Below are positions 53,507 through 64,000 of a stretch of DNA of 64,000 nucleotides, in pieces. The position numbers and the translations under genes are program-made. The stretch's first letter is position 1; every line of letters begins with the position of its first letter. This DNA is from Callipepla californica brunnescens. Taxonomy: Eukaryota; Chordata; Aves; Galliformes; Odontophoridae. Under the pieces are notes generated by a model. That model worked only from the letters and a program-made list of their open reading frames with translations. It ran no database searches and was not told the origin of the DNA. The stretch is taken from positions 5,891,775 to 5,955,774 of the forward strand of contig JALIRH010000008.1 in assembly GCA_023055505.1 (NCBI GenBank), written 5' to 3'.

Positions 53507-56500
53507 AACTACAGAAATAGTTTTCAAACCTACTTCTTTTAGGAGGAGCACTCCATTTACTTAGAACAAACATATCTGTATTTTTGTGCCTCTAAAGTAT
53601 GACTTACAAAACATCATTAAAACTTTTAACTGCTAAGAACTACCCTTTGGGTTTTAAACTTATCACACTTTTGTTCAAATAATCTGATACAAAGACTGAA
53701 TTGATAGCTTTCTTTTGGAACTCTCTTTTGTATAAAGCACCAGGGAGATCTTCTTTTCAGGGATGACAAGCACAGAAAGGAAAGAGGAAGGAGTATAAGG
53801 AAAACAAAACACAATACGAAAGATATTAAGAAGATCGGCCTGGAGGGAGTTTCAGTAAATCTAAACATTTATCTCAATGGTACTAATCACACCAATCTGA
53901 ATGTCAGGATTTAAAACCATGCATTATTATCTGGGGGGGAAATCACCATCAAGATTCACATGCATAGTGAAGGCCAAAACTCAAGCACTCTGAGCTTCAG
54001 CTTGTACTGACATGCCCACAAACACAAAACGCCATCTCAGGAAAGAGTCAAACAGTGTAATTCTGAAGCAGCCTCCAAATATTCCCAATTTTAATTGCCT
54101 GGAAATTATGCTGCTCTGTTACACTACTTGTAGTGCAGCACTGAAGAAATAACAGTGTAACCAAGTGTTAATTTGACTTCTGTTTTGCCTCCCTCCATCT
54201 TTGCTTATGAAAGACTTTCTATGCCTGAGAAAGCCTCAGTGCCTGTATGTAGACAGTTATTTTGTAGGTCTAAATAAGATCATGATCATAGCTATCCTTT
54301 TTCATTAAATATATATATTTATATATCAGAAGCAATTACTGATTCTCACTTTTACAGTTTAATTTTCATTGGAAGAAAAGTCCGAGACAGTGTAATTCAG
54401 TAATAGAAAATAAATGTGCTATGTGTTGCTCAGCTGTGAAATTCCTGTTTCATGGCAGTGATCTGTTCTTTGGTATATCCCATCTGTACAGATTTTTCAC
54501 CTCAGATACACACAGTTCTTTGTAATGTTTCCCACCCTTCTCAGTCAATGCTAGAAATCAGTTTTTGTGTCAATAAAATGATGTAATCAAAGAAGCATCC
54601 CCATACATCCCAGAAACGCTACTTTTTACACATTGTCCCTTCTCCTGCCGCCTTTCTCACTTACCTCAATCTTACTCTCTGGAAGGCTTTGTAAGATGGC
54701 TAGTTTACAACATTGGATATGCAGAAAGTATCCCAGACCTGCAAAGCTGCTGGGTTTTTGCCTGCCACAAAGAGCATGACAAGTACCAGTGAACGAGTAC
54801 AGTAGTGCAGTTTTCTCATCATGTGCACCTTGGGAAAACATACAAAGTCAGATGTGCTCAGTATTCCCTGTTCTCCCTCTTCCATCCTAAAGCTAAAACA
54901 AACTTACTAACGTGCTCCCAACAAAGCCATCTTACGCATTAACGTAGCCCAGTACCAATACTCCTACTTTTTCTTTGCAAGTCCGTATTTTCATATGCAA
55001 AAATAAACTAAGAATGGGAAATTTCTGCCACGAACTTCTCTCAGATCAGCAAGACCCTTTTCCCCTCTTCTCCTTCTGCACGAGGTGGTTCAATACAAGC
55101 CCCACCCTGGCAGCCAGACAATAAAGCTGCAAATAACTTATTCTGATCAAAGCCCCATCTGCTTGGCAGCAGCAATTCAACTGCACTTGTGGTTTTTGTA
55201 TGGCTGCAGCTTCTGAATTGAATGATCCTTTCACTTAGATGGAAGTTTAAACAAAATATGGTAATTAGCATCAACCACTGTGGCTTTCATGGCTACTGTC
55301 TACAAAGACATCTCTAATAAAAGGATTTTCCTGCTTTCCCATCTAATTACACAACATTGTTGAACAATACAATTTAAATTTAAATCAGGCAGTTCTTTTT
55401 CTTCTGAGTCAGCTAACAGACTTCCTGCCTCTAACTGCGTATTGGCAGAGACTACAATTAAAAAGAGGAATTCTACCTGAAAACAACCAAACCGAGCTTT
55501 GTTTCATCTCTTTCAGTGGAATGTGGACGAGGTTGGAAATGTTCAGCACTAACGTTGTGAGTATAAAACTACTTATTTACCTTTTGAAAGGAAATCAAGA
55601 TTTAACTTCATACCACATCAGGGTGAAAAATCAAACGTCAGGTAATATTGCGGTTTTATTACGTAATAAAGATTGCAAAGCGCAATGGCAAATGTTTTTA
55701 ATGAGGCATCCACAAGGCACTAGTCAATATGGATCTTTATAGGCACAATCCTGAACAACGTAAACCAGACAAAATCAGTTTATTTAAACCAATAGCAGTT
55801 TACGTTCAGGTAACACAATCCCTCATTACCATAAAAATCAATAGCGGAAAATTCAATCTTACCAAAAGCGAACATTTTCAGCAAATGCAATTTTATAGAC
55901 ACAATCATACACTGGGCACCTGACCTTACAGCTCGGCAGACTCGGCCCGCCCAGCACTGAGACGGAAAGGGAAACCCCCTGGGGGGTCACTGCAGGTGCC
56001 GTAGAAAAAAGCCAGAGGCACAGTGTCAAACGCTTAGTAAACATCAGCCCACAGAAAGCTGGCTGAATGGAAAGACTTAATCTGGCCTCATCGTCGCTGC
56101 GGTTGTAAAGCTCCTGGCTAGGACAGAGATTTGGCCGCTTGAATTCCTTTAGGCTGCTCTGACAACTTCAAACTAAACATTTATCCTGAATCTTTTCTTA
56201 CCACCTTCTATCTGCCAAGTGAAACAAATAGGACAGGCAGACAAAATGCATCTCAGTGAGCCAGATATTCTAGTTACATGAGCTATAAGTTGAGGGAACA
56301 GATTTGCTGCGCTTATAATACGTCTGAAACGTTTGTAAAACTCATTTTTAGAAATACAATTGGAAGGGAAAGCTCCAGGCCACTAAGTAGCATTCTGCTT
56401 TAGTTCCAAAACAACAAGAGTAACACAAGATACTAAAAAGAGGAAAACTTTTGAAGTAACACCGTACATTGCATGTTCCCCAAACAGCTAAATAGCAAAC

Positions 56501-57480
56501 AGATTGGGAACTGGAATAGGTACAGGCAGTGTTCCTCACTGACATTACATACTGTATAGACGGAGATTCATCTACAATCCACCTAACCGAGCAATTAAGC
56601 AGAATGGGACACAAGCGTTCTCCTGCTTTATACTAAAATAATATATATAATATACTGACAATCAGGGAGAGGGGAAAAAAAAAGGCATGGAAACTGAAAA
56701 AAATACCTATCAGAAGGGATATTCAGCTGACCCTTCCACAAGGAGAGCTCATTGCAACCATAAAGTCCGCAGGAGAAAAAATTGGAATTCTCACTGTAAA
56801 TTTCTGCCCTCACAGTTATTGTTATTTTACTCGGGTAATAAATGAAGGTATATTTGGAAACAGTCAATAACAAGGCCATGAATAATTAATGTTTTCACAT
56901 TACGTGGCACAGATGGTTATCCTCACACTGGGGAAAAACTTTTTACCTAACACTCAATAAGACGTGTAAAACAACAATGACTTTTCAATTCACTTCAAAA
57001 CACTGGTGAAAATTCTGTCACTTTCTTCACGTACCAGAACTCATTATGCAGTTTCTTTCTGTTTGATGGGAATAAGGAAGTTTGCATCTGGGTGCAGTTT
57101 CCACACCTAGCATCATATAGATACTGTATTGTCTGACTTGGGATCCAAACTCATTTTTGAATAATTAAAAACTAAAATCTGCTATGGTCCTGTTCTTTAG
57201 AAGGACTGCTGCCAAATGTTGTGCATTTAGTTGTTGCAAGCAGAAAACTGCATTACCTTGAAAATACTGTGTCCTATACATTATCAAAGAATAACCTTCT
57301 AAACACAGGAATCCATTTGCCAGATCCACGGCTACTGTTAAGATAGGAGGCCACAGGGAATTTCATCACAATATAGCAAATTGGTTTCAAATCTAGTCTG
57401 AGCCTTCTGGCAAATAATGTTTGTTTAATTAAAATCATAAATACTGAGGAAAACTGAAATTTCCTCAGGAAGAAAAGACA

Positions 57481-57511
57481 AAAATAAATAAATACATAAA
57501 TAAAAATAAAA
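57481..57511 (+). repeat. (AAAT)n simple repeat
   Basis: Imperfect AAAT units with one AATAC interruption. The Phe and Tyr runs in the minus-strand frame over this tract are artefacts. Confidence 0.88.
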
Positions 57512-60500
57512 CCACCACACTTCCACGCCACACAGGTTCAGAGCTTCCACGGGAACAGAGGAGCACACATTCACTACATCATGGCATCCATGTGCACAGA
57601 GCCCAGTGCATCCAAATGCAATACTCCTAACATTCAGATTAATAATCTGTATCTCTAATAAAATTTTACACCTAAAAAGTTATCAAGTGAGGACCGAATG
57701 GCACCACCCTATAAATAAATATCTGCCTTCCATTAAAGCAGAAACAATTTCCTTTTTCTACTTTAAACTGCATTGAAAATAATGAAATAGGAAAACAAAG
57801 GTGTGAAATGCAGGTCTTTATGGAAAGTGACCTATAAAAAACAAAATACAAATTGAGCCTGAAAGCTCATATTTGCAGGCCTGTGACTGAGAAACAAGCC
57901 TTTATATCTGCAGGTAATGATTTGTTATATTAATCCACTTGGAAAAGACTTCTGAAATCAAGGGAGCATGCCAGCTGCTTAGCAACATCTCAGTTTTGAG
58001 ATCTTGGTCTTTGCATCATCAGGAAAAAGAGATTCTCATGCAATCGAGTATCTGCCCACAAGCAACCTGGATAGGTTCATGCCCACTATAGGTATGCACA
58101 CATACCCAGCATTCCTTCAGACAGAGCAAGCTTTACTTCACAATCACTATTTTTGAAACATACCCCTAGACAAATTAGGATTAAGCCCCCCTAATACCAA
58201 TCTCCTATTAAAACACTAATTACTGTCAGCATTAACACATTCTCATCTACAACAGTTCGTGAGGTGACTTAGTAGAATTCAACATCTCTCAAACGAAAGG
58301 ATGAATACAAATGCAGCAACACGACCACACAGAAGAGATTTGCCTGGGATGCCATGTTATGTGAAATGCACAGCCATCATTATGACTATTTTTTCATAAT
58401 ACAGGTCACTTCCTGAAAGTGAAGATCTTATTCCTGTACACATAGGTAATTCTTGCTTTTAAAAGCAAGCATAAAAACCTTCCAACAGAAGGAGAAATAA
58501 ATTTTACACAATTGTCAGCTATTTATTTATTTAGAATGGAATGCAGAAACCTTTCCCTCCCCTTCTCCATCAGTGCAATGGATTTAGCCGTGCACCTGCT
58601 AATGCAGTGCTCCCTCAACAGACTCAAGGAAACTCACCACTACTTGTCAGTACACAGATGAGTGTATTCACCAGCTCATAGACAGCAATTGGACCTATTT
58701 GGACCTGAATGAGTACTGCACACTTTTTAAATTTCTATTAATTGTTCCACCCCTGCTTGCTGTTTGTCTCATTTGTAGCATTTCATCACAGGATGCAAGG
58801 CCACTCAACCTCCAGAAGTTCCTTCCAACATAAACTACTCCACAACTCCGTGAACTTTTGTACTCAGGTTTTCTTTGTGCAGAGACTAAAACATAACCAA
58901 TCTGATTTCACTCTGTAAAAAATAACTCCGGGTATGGCTATGAATATGTAGGATAATCAGTAAAAATGCTAAGAGTTTTCTGAATATGTAGATATTCATA
59001 CATACACACAAAGCCATCTGTTACTTTTTGTATAGAAAAGCACTCTGAAATTCAGTTTGCTTTCATTTGCTTTAACATATACATGATCACAGTTCACAGG
59101 TCTCCTGTGCTTGTTTTAACTGATGTGTTAAGCTTGACAGGCCAAAATGGATTAGCATGGGTAGAAGGAAAAGGCAGCATTTTAATTTGAGGTTAATAAA
59201 TTTGTTTCTTGTAAAACATTATTACAGCATCTCATTATCTCTTCTGAAACATAAACATCACATTCACAGTGACACTCAGTTCTAGCCAGTGCCAAGGCCA
59301 CACAATCATCTACAAGAGTCATTTGGAAGTGCATTCAGTGTGTGGTCTTCTCACCCCCCAAACTGTCTGCTTAACCCTGGCAGAAGGATTCTGGCAGTGA
59401 AGTGAAAGGATTATTACAGTGTTTCCACAAGTGAAGTTCCTTGCCTTTGGCCTCACTCCTCTACAACACACCACAGGCATACAATAATCCTTCAGAAAAG
59501 CACTGCCTGTCATGTCTTATTATTTAAATATTGAAAGGCAGATAAGTATCCCACTTAAAAGAGACAGGGCTTAATCTGAAAACACTTCAAAGGGATCTCT
59601 AATGACTTGGCTTTAACTCATCTTTCCTCAGATTAACTGTAGCTTTGATGTTCTCCCTAATCTTCATCTAACCCTCAACTCAAGAACACATAATCACACC
59701 GCAGTTTTTTGGAACATAGCATGTACAACTGACACATCAAATAAAAGGCACAAGTAGGTTAGACCTGGCAATCTAATTTACTTGAGAAGTTAATGAAGCC
59801 TCAATGAGCCACATTAACTGCTGACAAATACTCTTCACACATTAGACTTAAACCACATCAGCACAAGAACAGAAGAAAACAAAGAAGTTTCATGATATTC
59901 AGCCACACCTGGTGATAGTAACAAGCACAAGCAGTATTGCAGATACTATTTGCAAGCGTTTCACTTTCACCATCGTGACTCTGTGAACTTGTGGCATGCT
60001 GGTATTTCTGTTTCCTCAAGAATTTGTTCGTGTTCTTCTACTGAGAGATTTCAAATCGGGAATCACACACAAATGATGGGCATTTCTAGCGGACTGAAGT
60101 TACAGGGGCATTATTCTAATGCAAAGTCAGCTGAAATTGACATAGAAAGGTAACTACTTTTAATTAAAGGTATTTGTATATGTTGATTCTACTGTAGTGA
60201 TATGTGGAATGAGGAATTAGTGACTATTATTCCCCAGAGCAGCTATTTATCAGTACACGTAATAACGTTATAATGGGCACACATTAAACATTCTTACTAT
60301 AGAAAATGGCACGTGTACAGTAGAAGTATCAGACTACTACTAACACTCCACATAATAACAAGATGAAATTCTAAAACATCAACATGATGTTTTATGTTGA
60401 GGAGAGAAAACTGTATTTGCAAGCAGCTGTATTTCAGAGATGACGGATTCATCAGCTGCACCATTCTACCAGCAGATGAATCTAAAGGGCAGAACAAAAT

Positions 60501-60984
60501 GCAGCACTGGAGTTCCTGCCTTGCCTCTGATAATGATCTTCCTGTGAATCATACATATTATTTAACATCTGCGCAAGTGCTGACAGTCCTCAACGTTTCT
60601 CAAATGTTTAGAAAGTGTAGGACTCTTTGCAGAGCCATGAACCAATTTCTTTTTCCAGCCACTTAGCCTCGACCAACTTCTTCAGCCCTCAGAAATGTAA
60701 ACATTTCCATAGTTTGCATGCAAACTGCACTACCAGTTACACCCAGATAAGAGTGTGAAACCTAGAGCGGCTGTGGAAGAGAAGATACCAAACAAAGGAT
60801 ATCTTACTGCTGGTCACTTCAGAAATGCAAACACAAGATTTAGCTCTATGACAACTCGAGCAGTAACACAAACAGCATGCCAGCTCTGCGCAGCAGAACC
60901 AAAGTACAATTAAAGCCAAGTTACACAGCTGTCTACGTACTATAAAATACAACTAATGATTCCTAATTGTACTTCATCAGCCCA

Positions 60985-61482
60985 TGCTCTCAGAGATAGA
61001 TGTTAGTGGGATGGCAATAAAGGTTGAACCTTCCCACCAATATTCTGTGACATTTTGTTGTGTGACAGATGGCAGCAGAGGGGCAGTCCGATAGAAAGGC
61101 ATCTGACATGTAGAGCATATGAAGCAAACGTGTGCCACTGAATTCTTCCATGTGGAAAAAATGGCACCCACTGACATTCATCAAAGCTTGCTGACAGTTT
61201 CTGGAGATCAAATAGTGGATGTGAGCACAGTGAGGTGGTGGGTGGTACATTTCAGCAGTGGTGACAGCAACTGTGGGTCACTTCTGCTGGTGCACATTTT
61301 TTTATAGGCATGGCATGCAGGCTCTTGTTCATTGCTGGCAAAAATGAGTAGCTAATGGTGGTGACTACATGGAAAAGTAGTGTTTTGTAGCTGAGAATGC
61401 GCTCTTTCGAATAGTGTCATTGTGCTCCTTTTATCTTGTAGCCTCCACAGAAATAAATAGGAGACATTACTTTTTGAGCAGC
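60985..61482 (+). mobile_element. Internally deleted mariner-like (Tc1/mariner) element, transposase relic
   Basis: The frame starting at 61119 reads MKQTCATEFFHVEKMAP, then DIHQSLLTVSGDQIVDVSTV and RWWVVHFSSGD, the pattern of the Mos1-type helix-turn-helix at a mariner transposase N-terminus. It then runs directly into a tail at about 61312-61390 (GMQALVHCWQ, then VANGGDY after a stop) resembling a transposase C-terminus. The catalytic DD(E/D) core is absent. The right end, near 61455-61482, has AATAGGAGACATTAC followed by TTTTTGAGCAGC, matching the inverted-repeat end of chicken mariner copies as I recall them. Stops and the missing core make it non-autonomous and dead. The left boundary is uncertain, because no clear terminal repeat is visible there. 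Confidence 0.75.
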
Positions 61483-61608
61483 AAAACTATATGTCGGCCA
61501 GTCTCTACTGTATGGAAAAATCTAAAACCTTACAGCCCTGAAACATTCAAGTGGATGCAAAACTCACTGACGTAATCCTGCATTTTGTTTTTTTAACAAA
61601 TGATATTT

Positions 61609-61670
61609 CATAGATTGGACTTGATGATCTTGTAGGTCCTTTCCAGCCTTGTGATTCTACGGTTCTGTGT
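61609..61670 (+). mobile_element. CR1 LINE 3' tail
   Basis: TAGATTGGACTTGATGATCT, TGTAGGTCCTTTCCAGCCTT and GTGATTCTACGGTTCTGTG form a sense-strand CR1 3' end with its terminal repeat. Only about 60 bases remain. It lies about 130 bases beyond the mariner-derived element, so the two insertions are neighbours but separate. Confidence 0.85.
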
Positions 61671-64000
61671 ATAACCAATATGCTCTACGTGAAGTTCTAC
61701 TGCAGCGTAACACTGATGCTTTCCTACCATACCCAATGGGAAGATTATAAAGCTTCCCACTAACTTAGGACACTCTGTCTAGATGCTAAAGAGACGTCAC
61801 TTTTTGATTCCTCAGGAATTCAGATTTTTTAGGTGGCAGTAAGTTGGCAAAAACCTTGAAAAATGAAAAGAAAAAAGAATGAAAAGGCAAGCTACATCTT
61901 AATTACACTTTCTGCTAAGAAGAAAAAATAAAACTAGCCCAGTTTTTAAGTCATCTTTTTCTGTCTATGAAGTAAATGAAAGATACTCCTCTGTGCTTCA
62001 TGCAAATAGATTGCAAATCAAAACACAATATTCAATTTCCATAAAAAGCTGGAGACCACTGACTTTATATCCCACCTGTTTTAGAAAAAAAAAAAAGAGA
62101 GAACAATAATAAGAATTTGTATAAGCAGGCTACAAAGCATAGATTTCATTGCCTGTTAAGCCTCCATCAATCTCTTTCCTTCCTCATGAAAAATGGAACA
62201 TGCAGCACCAATGAGGCGCAACACAGCCACACCCATTAGGCTGGAGCCCCTTCAGCACCAGCTGCCCAGCTCTTCACTGACACACCAGTAAAATTTCCAC
62301 CACAGTGATGAAAAATATACCCTTGCAGTTTTTAAGTAGAAAGTCGTCAACAAGAGTTGTGTGATGACATTCCTACCTTATGATTTGTATAGTTTATTTC
62401 TGCAGTTTATAAATAATCTACAATTCCAGAGTCGTTCAGACTATAAGTGAATGAGAATAATACATAGGAAAATTTATTGTATAATTTCCTTTTCTCTAGC
62501 TACCTCTGTCTCCAATTTTGTACAGGCTACATGAAGTACAGTTCTTTCCGTGGGTTATAAAATGTTCCTGTAACATATATCAAAATATTATACCTCCCTT
62601 CCGACAGATTTGAGATGTTAATTTGTTTCTACTCTCACTTTATTATATGACTCCTGAATTTTCCCATAACAGCATGAAACTAAACAAGATCCTATACACA
62701 TAAAACACTGCAGAACAAAATCTCAAACCACCATAAAATGGTAAAAAATGTACACAGCAAGGGCTCCAATGATGTGCCAGCCAGCAACAGTTTGATGAAA
62801 TAGTACGGAAAAAACAAACAAACAAATGACAAAACAGTTGTTCAAAAGAAGTATAAATAAAGATGAAAAAGTATACAGTTCCTTCAATTAATTCACAACT
62901 AGTGATTTGTTCGCTAAGTTACGTTGGCTTTTTAATCTTAAAAGTGAATGCTAGTGAGGTTCCCATCCCACAGACTTCAAATACAGTTCTCCCAGAATAT
63001 GGCTGAACGAGTTTGCAACAAGTTTGTGTTTACTTCTTCCTCTTGCTTGGTGTGAGTACAAAAGTACAACTAGTTAAGGGATTTCACTTGTGTGTTTGCA
63101 GGCTGCTAGTTGCACCTCCTCATAACGGTGCACACATTTAGCTAATAAAGTAATTGGCATAAGCCTCAAAGTAAACATTTCATGTTACTTCTGTGCACTC
63201 CATATTATGTCATATCTGGCATTTCTGAGAAATGTGACTTCCTAAGAGAGATTTTATATTCCTAACAGAAAAAAATATGAGGCAATCTTGGGAACAAATC
63301 AGCGCCCTGAATGGTGGTTAATAAGTTGGTGTGAACACACAGCTCAAGAAGCAGCAATGCCTTTCTGTAAGCTCTCAAACAGAGCAAGGCGGCTGGTAGG
63401 CTACATGTGCTGGCAGTGGTGGCAGCAGTTATTGTTCCTGTGCTGCAGGGATGCGCTGGAGGAGCAGCACCGATGGCCAGGTGCCAATGGCAGCTTGGAA
63501 AGCTTCAGGTGCACCCCCTGCTCTTTTAGGACTGGAAGCAGAATTCAGCAAGGCCAGCAGGGCATGTTCCTCCCTCACCTCACCAGGAGCCCAGAGGTGC
63601 TGATGGCACCACATCCATGGCACAGAACTAGTCTGGCAGATTTAACCACTGGGAAGGGTGAAGCATCTGCTTAAGCAGTACCTTTAAACAGCGCAGGGTC
63701 TGTGGAAATAAAGAACATGCAGCTATGTGGAAATGCTAAAATTAACTCTTCTCTTTTGACACATTAAGAAATCCTGATGAGGACTTTCCAAGGACCTTTG
63801 TGTTTGATACTAACAGGGTAAGAAACAGTTTGCTTACTTCCTTGCTCATTCTTTAAACATGATTAAGTTCCCAGGATTCTTCAAACCAGGGTGGTGTTGA
63901 CTACCTAAGAATATCTACAAAATTTGAGTGAAGAAAAACATATATTTTGAATTACAATTTCAGATTCTGCTTGGGGATTTATAATTCATCCATTTTATAT

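Larger units (their letters stand above)
39050..64000. other. Upstream intergenic DNA, no gene recognised
   Basis: Beyond the island the sequence returns to AT-rich composition and I find no exon with a recognisable domain on either strand. In mammals the gene upstream of SPSB4 is SLC25A36, in the same orientation, so its 3' end would be expected at higher coordinates; I saw no mitochondrial-carrier motif here. Contents: simple repeats near 45.2, 47.1, 51.0, 51.25, 53.5 and 57.5 kb, a mariner-derived element near 61.0-61.5 kb, a CR1 tail at 61.6 kb, and an unexplained 128-codon frame at 63288-63674. Confidence 0.6.

Noticed and set aside
1..64000. tRNA, rRNA, CRISPR arrays, bacterial promoters or operons, and intact retroviral genes
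   Set aside because: None was seen. The exon-intron structure and repeat content are those of a vertebrate nuclear genome.

Overview
This window looks like bird nuclear DNA, most likely from a galliform such as chicken. It is AT-rich and gene-poor. Its recognisable interspersed repeats are CR1 LINE 3' fragments and pieces of a mariner-like element of the kind common in chicken. There are no operons, no phage or plasmid features and no CRISPR array.

One protein-coding gene can be supported: SPSB4 (SPRY domain and SOCS box protein 4) on the minus strand. Its main coding exon is at 19242-19942 and encodes residues 1-231, the unstructured N-terminus and the whole B30.2/SPRY domain. A clean 3' splice site precedes it and a clean GTAAGT donor follows it. 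The last 42 or so codons (the SOCS box) belong to a further exon that I could not find at lower coordinates, so it probably lies beyond position 1. Upstream, a strong CpG island at about 38230-39030 is the likely promoter. It is followed by a good minus-strand donor at 38220/38221, which would end a non-coding first exon.

Layout: 1-19241 is the 5' part of the second intron; 19242-19942 is the coding exon; 19943-38220 is intron 1, about 18.3 kb; about 38221-39050 is the first exon and promoter island; 39050-64000 is upstream intergenic DNA with no exon I can recognise. The introns and intergenic DNA hold microsatellites, A/T homopolymers, three CR1 fragments and three mariner-derived fragments. 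One of these, at about 60985-61482, is an internally deleted copy that still shows the helix-turn-helix start of a transposase joined to its C-terminal tail.

The many other open frames of 60-210 codons look like chance ORFs. They lack family motifs, overlap on both strands, or owe their length to GC-rich sequence. I found no convincing new biological system. The points most worth following up are the deleted mariner copy, the SPSB4 loop substitution, and the quadruplex-prone promoter with its second CpG cluster.
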